From Cladosporium sp. IMV 00045 (taxonomy: Eukaryota; Ascomycota; Dothideomycetes; Cladosporiales; Cladosporiaceae): DNA of 28,451 nucleotides. The stretch spans positions 1 to 28,451 of the forward strand of contig MSJI02000258.1 in assembly GCA_001931905.2 (NCBI GenBank), in the 5' to 3' direction. The notes under the pieces were generated by a model. It had not been told where the DNA came from and did not search any database. It saw nothing but the letters and a program-made list of their open reading frames with translations. A program made the position numbers and the translations under genes. Positions 18,685 to 28,451 of this stretch are shown piece after piece (the first letter of the stretch is position 1; each line of letters starts with the position of its first letter).

Positions 18685-21600
18685 GATGGTGGGTGTGATC
18701 GAGAGTGTTTTGCGGGCTAGACGCCGTTTGCGCTCAGCTGAGCGGGCTTAATTCTGGATGTTGGGACACTCTGCGCAAGCGTGTATGTTCGCAGATCTCT
18801 AGTGACGATGCTGGCGCAGATGCGCTCAAGGTCGCTCGTGATTTTCACTTATCGCAATCGTCCGGTCGCGAGGTGGCTTCTTGCGACGCCGATATGGTGA
18901 GCACGCTGAGCAAGTGATAAGGTCAGTAGCAGGTCTTCCGTGCCAGAGCGTACGTTAGCTGCAGGCGCACAAGCGGCGACAAGTCTTTGCGTATGTCTTG
19001 TTGAAAGAGATGAAGAGATCAGGTAGGAAGAGTGATGATGTGATTTAGGCAGGCAGCTGAAACGAAGCTGGCGGTGACCTTCTTTGGTAAGGTAAGCATG
19101 GGATCGACGCAAGAGCGCAGCAGGAGGGGCTAGATTTGCTCGCCAAGCACAGGCCTTAGTGGAAGGATTCCTGCAATTACTCTTCGATTTCTCTCGCTCG
19201 GAAACACTAGAATGATAGCAATGGACGACACGGCCGCCAATTGGGTGAGTCAGAATCACAAGGCTGCAGCATCACGCATTGTTGCCCTATGCGTCCATCC
19301 ATGGTATGCGAAGTCTGATCGTTTGAAGTGTAGAACGGAGTTAAACGCCCTTAACGCCGCGAAGTCAAGGAAATATAAAGATGAGAAGAGACGAACAGTG
19401 CACGTGCAACTCATCTTTCTCGCTTGGTTCCGTCGGCTCAGGCTTCCGTATAGCGCTATACCTTGAAACATGCCAACCTAGTATATAGAGAGGCAGAGAA
19501 CATGGGGACCATGTTACAGACTTAAGAGATGCGATTTGGACGATTCAGCAGGCGGACGACGACCACATCGACCTGACCAACAAAATTGACCAAAGACGGC
19601 TTCCAACCTGCGTCTTACGCGAAGAAGAAGTGACCAGCTATGACAATACACGTCAAACGTGCCACACCCTACAAAAGACAGGATGTTGGTGGATCCCTTA
19701 CATATAAAGCCTCGAGCCTTCAAGAAGCACAGGTGCAGATGTGGCTCTGCTGATTGCTGAGGAGCAAGCAATGAATCGCTACTCCTATCACAAACACAAC
19801 GTAACAGCCACACACCATGCCCCTATGGAGGGGTAACATACGTACCACCGTGAAGCCGGTCCTTCGATAAGAGACACAGAGCAGCAGAGCAGTGGCTTGA
19901 CATCGAGTGATCCGTTTCAGATCGCCGCCACAGGGCAGGTTACGCCTCACGAGAAACAAGACTTCAGGCGTTTTGAACGTCATACGCTGTAGATCTATCG
20001 GCAACGGGCAAGACGGGGCTGGAAATCACCATTTACGCGAACGAGCCGGAGTGACATCCCCATCACGCACGAAGGGGAGGAGAAACACAAGAGCTGACGA
20101 CTTTCTTCCGTCACTGCAATGCGCGGTTGACGAGAGATAGGTGTCTTGGGTGAGGTGGTGTCTGGACGAAATCAATCGCCGAACACGATATCGATGAATC
20201 GCCTTGGATCATCCGTTTGCCGACCCTTTCTCTTCAGCGGTTGGAGCGAGCAGAGTAGGTAGTCGCATCGAGATCTCAACCCAAAAGCTTTGAACGTCAA
20301 GCCCGATCTACAGCGTGCAGACATGCGTCACCAAATCCTCCAGCAGTGGGAGATTATTCGAGTTCATCACACCCCTTTTCTACTCAAGCGTCCAGCTTTG
20401 TGGGCACTACTGTGCATGATGCCCGAGCCTTGCCACATACTTCCACAGATATTTCAAGTCTGCCCAGACTGTCCAGGGCTGAGGTTGCCGGATTAAGCTT
20501 GATCATCTGCAGGTGTTGTCGATCGCTCTTTGCTGCGAGCTTGCGGCGGGGATTTCGCTAAAGCTATGAGCAGACTCTTTGAAGATAGGAGGTAGGGAGT
20601 AGAAATCTCAAGTATCTACATGGGCGCATTTTGCAATAGCCTGGAAGAAGGGCGGGAGATTGGATGGAGGTGATCTTCGGAGAAAAGCCCGCCGGCGCGC
20701 CGGTATTCGGGTCCAAAACTCATCCGGGAGTACCGATGTATTGGCTATGCAGCACGCAAATATGCAGGCCTCGGAATTGTTGGAAAGCCCGATTTCTTGA
20801 AGCTCTTTTCGACCTCCTCCAGACTCCGTAGAGCAGTCATATGGTCAGTACGTGAAGACATGAGAGGAAGGCGTGTCAAGATATCGATGCCATCGACAGT
20901 TGAGATGTCGTTCTGACGTCTGGATGACGACCCGAGCAATGCCATAGTGGCATGAGTGGAGCATCGCTGTCAACCGAACCCCAGAGCCCGTCGAGACCTT
21001 TTGGCTCCCGTGTCGCAATGCTTGTTCGAGTTTGGGCCTGCAGCGGCCCTCACAGCTGGCGCTCTTGGAAAGTGGGCAGGGCCAGCAGGAAATGGTGCAG
21101 TGACGTGCCTGTTTGTGCAGTGGGTGAACACATGTAATAACACAAACCTGAACTCGTCCAGCGGTAATAGTAAACATCCTGCACTTCCAGGTCAAACAAG
21201 ACATTATTCCAAACTCCTCCAACAACGACAAACACTTCTCCACACATCACTGTAGCAGTAGTCTCTCGCCGCCTCCCCTTACGTCCAACATCCTCATCGA
21301 CCCTCTTGCTAGACCGAACCATCGCACGACCAGACGAGCGCGCTAGGAGGTAGCGATCCACGTCCCACACCTTAATCTCAGCGCACGCCTGCTCACTTGC
21401 CCGTGCCCCCCGAGAGGTCCATACATTCCGCCACGCCATTGGTCATAGTGCAGCAGTGAATCAGCATATGCAGTCGGCCTGCATCTTGGTCATCATCGAC
21501 GGATTGCTCACGACCACTACTGTACTGCCGGCGATTGAAGTCCCTTCAAAGCCCAGAGAGGTCCCTCATCCCTCATCCGTCGCCTGCCTAGCGTGCGCCC

Positions 21601-21828
21601 TTCCCTCCCTCAAAACCCTCAACCCGCCGCCCTATCTGCTTGCTGCGTCTGCTCCGCGGAAGCACCTCGCTCCCTCTTTCTTCCCCTCCTACATCATACC
21701 TCACCTACCTGTGCCGCCCCAAGCAGAAGAGACAGCGGCTTAACTCAAAGCTTGGCTGCGACTCTTCGCATCCTCACCACCCACTCCCACGCCACCTTTG
21801 ATATTACCACTACCGCACGCCTCTCGAG
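18685..21828. other. 3.1 kb divergent intergenic region, TF / erdS
   Basis: This is the longest gene-free stretch in the window, lying between the start codons of the Zn2Cys6 gene (minus) and erdS (plus). Open frames of up to about 136 codons exist on both strands, but none has a recognisable domain, signal or convincing splice pattern. A perfect 12-bp palindrome, CCGGCGCGCCGG, lies at 20692-20703. No tRNA or 5S signature was found. An unknown gene or non-coding RNA cannot be excluded. Confidence 0.5.
21468..21828 (+). promoter_or_regulatory. CT-rich, ATG-free leader of erdS
   Basis: From 21468 to the erdS start there is no ATG on the plus strand over about 360 nt, and the sequence is rich in C and T (for example 21540-21700). 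This is the usual look of a fungal core promoter and 5' UTR. It supports 21829 as the real start. The last upstream ATG, at 21465, opens a 93-codon frame that ends at 21743 and would matter only if transcription starts further upstream. Confidence 0.5.
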
Positions 21829-24800
21829 ATGTCCTCTCTCAAGAAGGCGTTCGACGTGCTGAAGCCGCACAGCCGCTCGCAGTCCCGCGACCGCAACGGC
21901 AGCACCCAGCACAGCGATGCCGACAGCAGCACCGGCGGCATCAGCAAGTCTTCTACCGGCTTCTCCTCGCACAGCAAAGTAAATGGCAAAGACTCACCCA
22001 ACAGTACTCCTCGTGGCTCTATCGATAGACTCCGTCAGTCTCTGGACCACCCGCGGGGCTCCATCACCTCCAATGCCGACAGGTCCCGCGTTTCGGTCGA
22101 CAGGCACCGCAACTCTACCGACCACCACCACCGCCCGCGCGCCACCCACAGTCCGCTGGGTCTTCTCAGGAGGAAAGTACGCGGAAGCTCTTCTGACTCT
22201 CGCTCGTCAACTGAAGACCTCCCACTGAACCGAGACGGCGAGCCCGTCAGCCGCGGTCAGGCACGCAAGCAAGAGCGTCAAGCGGAGCGTGAGAAGCATC
22301 TGCTCGAAGTCGAACAACACCTCGCTGCTGAGAAGAAGCGAAAAGAGGAGGTCGAGGCCAAAGCAGCTGCTGAGGAAACTGAAGAGCAGAAGTCAAAGTA
22401 TGGCGTTCTTCCCATCAACAACTACGCCGGCGACATGCCCGGCGACGAGCGCATGGATATCCGCGCCCTCACGCCGGCCATGGCAGGTCAGGTCATCACT
22501 TTCCGTGCCAGACTACATAACGTCCGCAAGCTCAGCTCTCACCTCATGTTCGTGGAGCTCAGGCAACAAACCGCCACCATCCAGGGCATTCTGCAGGAAC
22601 ACGGCAGCATCTCAGCACATTTCCTCTACTGGGCAGAACACCTGCACGTTGAGACTATCGTGAAGGTTCGCGGTGTTGTCCAAGAACCCAAGGCCAAGCA
22701 GGGCCTGGTCGAGGGCACCTCAATCCAGAACTTGGAGATTCACATCCATGAGCTGTTCGTCGAAGGCAAGCCTGTCCAGCCGCTCCCTTTCACCGTCCAC
22801 GAGGCGGAGGTCTCTAAGCAAGACATCAAGCGCGAAGGCGACACTCGCGTTGTCATTTCTGACCGTGCCAGGCAGAATGGCCGCATCATTGATCTGCGCA
22901 CCACTCCCGCTCAGAGTATCTTCAGAGTGCAGTCTGGTATCTGCCAGGCGTTCCGTGCTCACTTGCACGGCCAAGGCTTCATTGAAATCCACACACCAAA
23001 GCTGCAGGGCGTCGCCTCCGAATCCGGCGCAAGTGTTTTCAAGGTGAATTACTTCGGAAGGCCTGCTTTCCTGGCCCAGTCACCGCAGCTGGGCAAGCAG
23101 ATGGCTATCGCAGCCGACTTCAAGAAGGTGTTCGAGATTGGCCCTGTCTTCCGTGCCGAGAACAGCAACACCCACCGTCACTTGACCGAGTTCACTGGTC
23201 TCGATTTGGAGATGGCCATTGATGAGCACTACCATGAAGTGCTCCGTCTGCTGGACAGCACTTTCAAGGCCATCTTCAAGTACGTCTACACTGAGTACCG
23301 CGAAGAGGTTGAAATTGTGAAGCGTCACTTCCCCTCTGACGACTTGGTATGGCTGGAGGAGACTCCAATCATTCCCTTCGCCGAGGGCATTCGCATGCTC
23401 AACGAGTCTGGATGGAGGGACGATGATGGCAACCCTCTGCCTGAGAACGAGGATCTCGGCACAAGAGATGAGATCCAGCTTGGTAAGGTCATCAAGGAGA
23501 AGCTCGGCACAGATTACTATGTCCTTGACAAATTCCCTACATCCGCACGTCCTTTCTACGCCATGCCCGACCCTTACAACCCCGAGGTCACCAACTCTTT
23601 CGACATTTTCGTCCGCGGTCAGGAGATCTTGTCCGGTGGACAGCGTATCCACGATGCCGACACACTCATCGCCAAGATGGAGAAGCTCAAGATGGACCCT
23701 GGTTCCATGGAGGAGTACATGGAGGGTTTCGAGTGGGGAGCGCCTCCTCACGGTGGTGGAGGTATCGGTATGGAGCGTATTCTCATGCTGATCCTCAAGC
23801 TTGGCGATATCAGACACGCCACCATGTTTGCCAGAGACCCTCGCTCTCTCCCAGAGAAGAAGCCAGTGACTCAGCTCAGACACCCGGAAGCCAGCACCCT
23901 CCACCCGCCTTGGAGCGGCAAGGATCGCGCCGCGGCGAACATCGACTGGCAGCCCATCGAGAAGCTCATTGCCAACTACGGCGATGCCTCGAACACCTCG
24001 TGGCTCGAGCCTAAGTTCGAGCACTGGCGGGATCCTCAGACTGGTGCGGCTGTTGGTTTCGTGCAGCATGAGGGCTTTGCCATGACTGTTGGCGACCCTC
24101 TCTGCCACGACAGTCAGTACACCAAGACCATCACGGGATACCTCCGCTACATCAAGAAAGACCGCAAGATCAAACCGCTGTGGCTGCTTTGCGGCGGATC
24201 AGTTCAAGAGGTGCTCGCCACCCGCTTCGACTGGCGTACATTCTCCGTCGCCGCCGAGCAGCGCATGGACCCCAACGACATCAAGGGCCTCAAAGACCCC
24301 GAGGTGCAGCGCAAGATCCGCCACGCCGAGAAGGAGGGCATCAAGATCCACGTCGTCCCGCTCGGCGAGCACTTCCCTCAAGAGATGCGCGACAAGATCG
24401 ACAAGCGTATCGAGGACTGGCTGAACTCGAGGAAAACCAAGGGCAAGCAGGTCCACCTCACGGACGTCCACCCCTGGCAAAACATGGAGAACAGGCAGTA
24501 CTACTACACGCTCACCAAGGAAGGCGACGTCGCCTGCTTCGTCATCCTCGCACAGCTCGCGCCCGAGCACGGCTGGCAGGTCAAGTTCGCCCTCGACTTC
24601 CCCGGCGCGCCTTCCGGCGCCATCGAAGCCACCATCATCCACGCCATCAAGGCCATCGGCGTCTTGGGCGCTACCAGCGTCACTTTCGGCAGCGGCGCTT
24701 CCAGCAGCTTCACCCCGGGCCACAACCTCAAGGGCACTCGCGTCAAGGTGCTGAGCAAGGCCTACCACGCCATCGCCAACGAGCTGCACCTCATCAACAA

Positions 24801-25003
24801 GAGCGAGTTTAGAGAGAAGTTGGGCGCTCAGCCCGATCCTGTTTATGGTAGGTTCTTGCAGAGAACAGGGACTTCCAAGCTATTCGAGAGGCAGATACTA
24901 ACAATTCTTCACAGTCTGCTACCCGCCCCACGGCCTCGGCCCCAGCGGCGTCCGCGCCATCATCAGCTTCTTCGAGGACGACGACGATGACGGCAAGGTC
25001 TAA
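21829..25003 (+). CDS. erdS: ErdS: AspRS-DUF2156 fusion, ergosteryl-aspartate synthase
   Basis: A bifunctional enzyme: the synthetase half charges tRNA-Asp, and the DUF2156 half passes aspartate from Asp-tRNA to the 3beta-OH of ergosterol (known for fungal ErdS). Exons 21829-24847 and 24915-25003 give 1035 residues; the 67-nt intron has a perfect TACTAAC and ends CACAG. Residues 1-140 are Ser/Arg-rich and disordered; 145-195 are a charged helix (ARKQERQAEREKHL). An OB-fold anticodon domain starts near V222. The class II catalytic core includes IEIHTP (385-390), motif 2 FRAENSNTHRHLTEF (from F441) and motif 3 GIGMERILM (R650). From about N704 to the end lies the DUF2156 acyl-transferase, with ALDFPGAPSGAIEATIIHAI and FGSGASSSFTPGHNL; the last exon adds CYPPHGLGPSGVRAIISFF and an acidic tail. 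All parts appear intact. A canonical cytosolic AspRS would end near residue 680 and lack the second domain. Confidence 0.95.
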
Positions 25004-25924
25004 GAAGCTGGCGAATGCCCTCAGGATATGAAGAAAGATTCGGCATGATCGTCCCAAACACGACAGGGAATGTCGGCCTGGGTAGAGGACAGGCGGATGA
25101 CTTTCTACCTAACGAACCGATTGGTCACGTCTACGGTCAATAGGTTGGGACATGATGGGATAGGCAGGTATTGGTGATGAAGGAAAGAAAAAGGATGTAG
25201 ATACCCTTGGGGAGCTGTGCTTTGGCTTGCTTTTGGTTTGCTTGGTTTCTCTGACGCGCGATGTTTGATGCACGGCGCTTTTTCTTTTGACTTGATGATG
25301 AGGAAGGTATATTGGCTTAATCAATTGATCTTTAGATTTACTCGTTCTTTCCAATCGTTCTCTTGTGTTGCTTTACCCCCCCGAACTCAGCTTAACGAAC
25401 CCACAAGAAGGACCTCGTGAATAACATCGTTCGCATCATGAGCCGTCCAGACAGCACTTGATCGAAAAAGCCCGGTCTTTCAAGTCAGATTTCCATCAAG
25501 AGAGAGATGGACTGAGCGCCCTCTCTCCCTTTCGATAATCATTCATTATGCCTGCAAGGCGTGTGTATACATAGGACTCCCTGCGTCTTTGAGCCTTTTG
25601 TTGTTATTAAGATTACCTCCTCCTCCGCCACTCCTCCAATAACAAAAACGCCGTAGACTCATCGTTGGAAAAGACATTACACCCTCGTCTGTTACTTGCC
25701 CGTCATCGAACATGTCGTATTACGATTACCTCCTCATCCTCCTCCACCTCCTTATCTGCTAAAGCGTCATGTTCATCGTCGAATTAGACATTACAGCTTC
25801 ATCGCCTTCGCATCGTCGTCTGTCGTCATGTTTCTCGTTTACCCAGCACATCAAAGTCGTCAAGCTCCGTCAACAATCCGCCTTCGTTTGAGCCTCCGGC
25901 CTCACCGTCTTCGCTGTCACTCGA
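25004..25924. other. Convergent intergenic region after erdS
   Basis: This lies between the 3' ends of erdS (plus) and the four-TM gene (minus). The left half is T-rich and probably contains the erdS 3' UTR. The right half contains CCT/CGT-rich sequence with an imperfect duplication (25611-25836). No gene was recognised. Confidence 0.5.
25611..25836 (+). repeat. Imperfect direct duplication, period about 113 bp
   Basis: Blocks recur in the same order. GATTACCTCCTC is at 25611 and 25724 (113 apart), AGACATTACA at 25672 and 25786 (114 apart), and TCGTCTGT at 25685 and 25816 (131 apart). The copies are diverged and interrupted, so this looks like an old tandem duplication in non-coding sequence. 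Confidence 0.5.
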
Positions 25925-26597
25925 CTAAGCGATTCCAGCGCTCTGAGGGCGCGTGCGGCGTTTATGCACCATGCGGCCGGAGATGAACATGATGCCGATA
26001 TAGCTGCAAGAAGTATGAGCATCTCATCACCACTCAATCCCAACACATTCGTGACAACTCACCCAACAGCCGTGGCCAGCATGAAAAGACCCGGCAGCCA
26101 AGCGATTTCGTCCCATCTGATCGTAATGATTAGTGCATGCCGTGCAGGTCAAATGGCATTTTGCATGAAAATGGAGGGAGCAACACGCACGAGTAAAACA
26201 TGGCAGTCAAGACTCCAAAAGAAACATGAAGGGCCATGAGAAGCGAGGATTCGACAAGGTAGTGGATGGGGTGCAGCATGGAGTAGTGCAAGACAGCGGC
26301 GTCGATGAGGGCCCAGAGGAGGCCGGCCGCGGGCGCCGGGAGCATGAAGAAGAGACCCGTACTGTGTAGTTGTCAGTATTGTTAAACGCAAGCTGTGCGA
26401 CTCTGGCATGATGAGACTCACCCTGACGAGTAGTCGTTGTAGCCATCGCCCGTGACTGCCAGGGCGAACGCAATGCCGAGCACGAGAGTGATGAGGTTGG
26501 CGACCAAGCACGCGAGCACCATCAACGCTGGGTTGCCGGAGCCGGTGCCCCAGGCGAGGTGCGTTTTGCGGGATTCGAAGTCGCGGATGTTTCTCAT
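25925..26597 (-). CDS. Small four-TM membrane protein (MARVEL-like topology)
   Basis: Function unknown. Four exons, 26597-26422, 26361-26191, 26116-26063 and 26003-25925, join in phase to 159 residues. The introns (60, 74 and 59 nt) start GTGAGT, GTGCGT and GTGAGT and all end in AG. Four hydrophobic helices are visible at about 25-48, 62-84, 94-116 and 121-142. The first 20 residues are polar (MRNIRDFESRKTHLAW) and the tail is basic (GRMVHKRRTRPQ), suggesting both ends face the cytosol. Size and topology resemble MARVEL-type or similar fungal four-helix membrane proteins, but no diagnostic motif was recognised. No single open frame covers it, so the model rests on consistent phases and on the helices being restored across each junction. 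It is convergent with erdS. Confidence 0.78.
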
Positions 26598-28055
26598 TTT
26601 TGCGAGTGTTTTGTCGGTTGGGCCAATGTAGTGAATTGAGGCAAGATGTCACTTAAGCAGAACAGATCGAGAGAAGCAAAGAAATACTTATAAGTTGGTG
26701 CCTAAGCAAGCTTCCTCACGATCAAAGAAAACCCCACCGATCCACAAACGTGAGGTGAGGTAAAGGTAGCTTGCACAGCGAAACCCAACACGTGCCCAAA
26801 CACCTTGCACCGCCTCTCGAAGGATTCAATCGCACGTCGTCCGTGACTACAAGAAAAGCTCGCCCTTGCAGAAAGTAGGCAATGAAGTATGACGATCTGG
26901 GATGCGCCAAGTCGCTTTACGAAAGGCTGTGCAGCTGGCCAACTTGGGATGGAGCGATGATCCCAGCGGACGCGGCCAATCAGCGTTTTGCAGCGAGGTG
27001 CAGCTGCGTGGATCCTGGCTGAACCGTATATATCCCGGGTTTCGAGGTGTGGGAGGAAGCGAGACAGTATGTGGACTGGAGAGTGAAGTAAGGTCTGTGA
27101 ATAATATAAGGCAACTACGGTATGCCGATAACACTTGCTACGAAACGCGACGTCGAAGCCGACGAGGTAATAATAAGCATAATAAGCATAAGGTAGGAAC
27201 CACCTCAGTTAAGCGAGCGGCTCGCTCCCGCTACTTCAACCTCAATTCATCAGTCGACTCCAAGAAGGCAGGTACACATGTAGGTAAAAGAAGCAAAATG
27301 AGCCATTCGAGTCAACTAAAGCCAAGTAAAGTAAAAAAGTGAAAAAAGGGGGTAGTATAAGGTATCTCCATGAAAGCCCAAGGAAGTAAAAGAAAAAAAG
27401 CACAAAAAGAACCAATCAGCCAAAGACAAAGAACCGCGAGCTCGCGCGAGCAACCAGCACACAGCACTATGCCATGCCATGCCATGCCATGCCCTGCTCG
27501 CCCTTCTCCTCGCCCTTGTTGCTCTCCTCCCCTCCACTTAGTATTCCTCGTGGGGGGACGAAAATGCCTCCATGAGAAAGACGGCTCTGTGTATGAGCGA
27601 GCGTGTTCGCTCCGGCGAGAATATAACAGAAGAAAGGAAAAAGAGTAGGATGATGCCCAAATTCGAAAACAGAAAAAGAAAAACAGGTGGAAGGATTGTC
27701 TCCACCACCGCCGCCGTTCGCCCAGAACGGAAAACAATGTTGCTTCTTCCACGGTTTTGTTCTTTTTTCGCAATGCCAGCCAGGTTTCACTGGTAGTCGG
27801 GGGAGAGTGTGGAAATAGGAAATGAAACGCCGTTTGCCGTTTGTGTTTTTTTGTAAAACGAGGAGAAATGATGATATCTCCCCCAAGCCTAGCAAGTGAA
27901 GAACGTGAGAAAAACGCTGCGCCGGGATCCACCCAACCGCGCGCGCGCCTTTGGGAATCTGATCAAAAGGAAAAAAGACAAAACAAAAAAGTGAAAATGC
28001 GTCTGCAAATCGCCCAATGCAGAGTAACAAGAGGGCGGGCACGCAGTGAACACGA
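26598..28055. other. Intergenic, four-TM gene to right-edge gene
   Basis: This 1.46 kb interval holds the promoter of the four-TM gene and the 3' UTR of the right-edge gene, both on the minus strand. It contains short repeats: two AATAAGCAT units near 27170-27190, an inverted repeat AGCGAGC-G-GCTCGCT at 27212-27226, a palindrome CGCGAGCTCGCG at 27435-27446, and five ATGCC units at 27469-27493. Frames of up to 216 codons on the minus strand are low-complexity and show no domain. Confidence 0.5.
27469..27493 (+). repeat. (ATGCC)5 microsatellite
   Basis: Five perfect tandem copies of the pentanucleotide ATGCC in non-coding sequence. Possibly length-variable between strains. Confidence 0.9.
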
Positions 28056-28451
28056 TTACGCCACGCCCATAGCCCGGTTTTGGCCACGCTCCCACGTCTT
28101 CCCCTGTTGACCGCCACCGCCGTTTCGTGTTGGGCTTCCGCTGTGGCTTTCGGAGCTTCCGTTGCGCTGTGCGTTGTATGGCAGGTTGGGGGCCTGAAAG
28201 CCTCCGTCGGCGGCGACGGCGCGTACGGAGCTTTCGTTGCGCCATGCGTCTTGCTGGTGGGGGTCGGTGTCGACTCTGGTGACGACGGGGTTGACGCCGC
28301 CCGCTGTGCCGGATGAGCGTGGTGGCTGCTCGTGCATTTCGTGGGAGAGCGAGTTGCCGATGGTGGGTGCTTTGGCGCGGTCGCCGTAGCGTTTGAGGAT
28401 CTCCTTGGTGGTGATCTCGGCGTTGTTGGACCACAGGCCGGAGTCGTTGAG
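28056..28451 (-). CDS. C-terminal end of an unidentified protein, partial
   Basis: The minus strand has one open frame from the right edge (28451) to a TAA at 28058-28056, giving 131 residues; the start lies outside the window. The part nearest the edge looks structured (LNDSGLWSNNAEITTKEILK, then RYGDRAKAPTIGN). The rest is Gly/Ser/Asn/Gln-rich and probably disordered (SSGTAGG, RNESSVRA, NGGGGQQGK), as is common for fungal C-terminal tails. There is no membrane segment or recognised motif. Two near-repeats, WRNESSVRA and QRNGSSESH, are seen. I do not assign a family. Codon use (GC-rich third positions) supports real coding. Confidence 0.6.
   Translation of the reverse strand, partial: LNDSGLWSNNAEITTKEILKRYGDRAKAPTIGNSLSHEMHEQPPRSSGTAGGVNPVVTRVDTDPHQQDAWRNESSVRAVAADGGFQAPNLPYNAQRNGSSESHSGSPTRNGGGGQQGKTWERGQNRAMGVA

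Noticed and set aside
21050..21439. 129-codon minus-strand frame upstream of erdS
   Set aside because: No conserved motif, starts and ends in CT-rich promoter-like sequence, and no consistent exon model could be built.
23080..24108. 342-codon open frame antisense to erdS
   Set aside because: It mirrors the third-position GC bias of the sense gene, has no domain of its own, and lies wholly inside the conserved AspRS-DUF2156 coding region.
27312..28117. Minus-strand frames of 206 and 216 codons
   Set aside because: They overlap each other and the real C-terminus of the edge gene in different frames, are low-complexity (homopolymer and ATGCC-repeat derived), and show no domain or splice support.
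1..28451. Transposons, RIP-type AT-rich islands, CRISPR arrays or a secondary-metabolite cluster
   Set aside because: No transposase, reverse transcriptase, long terminal or inverted repeats, long AT-rich blocks, or PKS/NRPS/terpene genes were seen; CRISPR is not expected in a fungal nuclear genome.

Overview
The window comes from a fungal nuclear genome, most likely a filamentous ascomycete (Pezizomycotina). The evidence is intron-containing genes with GT-AG introns of 53-74 nt and fungal branch points (including a perfect TACTAAC), a Zn2Cys6 activator, a GH55 glucanase, a kinesin-3, an intron-containing tRNA-Gln, and an aspartyl-tRNA synthetase fused to DUF2156, an architecture known from higher fungi. 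A Dothideomycete would fit, but I cannot prove the class from the sequence.

Layout: (1) 1-239, minus: the first 79 codons of a kinesin-3 motor gene, running off the left edge. (2) 1009-2391, plus: TRM5, tRNA m1G37 methyltransferase. (3) 2833-3744, plus: a short-chain dehydrogenase behind a clear TATA box, broken by three single-base losses. (4) 4420-6820, minus: an about 800-residue, mostly disordered fungal protein. It has up to eight N-terminal copies of an RRFxPxPVETS motif and a conserved-looking C-terminal domain, and is broken by two single-base losses. (5) 9446-12111, minus: a secreted GH55 exo-beta-1,3-glucanase in four exons. (6) 12626-12708, minus: tRNA-Gln(CUG) with an 11-nt intron. 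(7) 13699-15168, minus: a fusion of two EthD-like ferredoxin-fold modules with an alpha/beta hydrolase. (8) 15848-18684, minus: a Zn2Cys6 transcription factor with a Q-rich tail. (9) 21829-25003, plus: ErdS, the AspRS-DUF2156 fusion that makes ergosteryl-3beta-O-aspartate. (10) 25925-26597, minus: a four-exon, four-TM small membrane protein. (11) 28056-28451, minus: the C-terminal end of an unidentified protein.

Most genes are unrelated housekeeping or accessory genes with their own promoters; I see no clear biosynthetic cluster. The standout is ErdS, which diverts Asp-tRNA to membrane sterol. It is divergent from the Zn2Cys6 regulator across a 3.1 kb gene-free interval. The tandem RRFxPxPVETS protein is the best candidate for something undescribed. 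All five frameshifts lie between 2.97 and 6.64 kb. Each is a one-base loss at a short homopolymer, while about 12 kb of other coding sequence is intact, so a local consensus or assembly problem should be considered before calling the genes dead.
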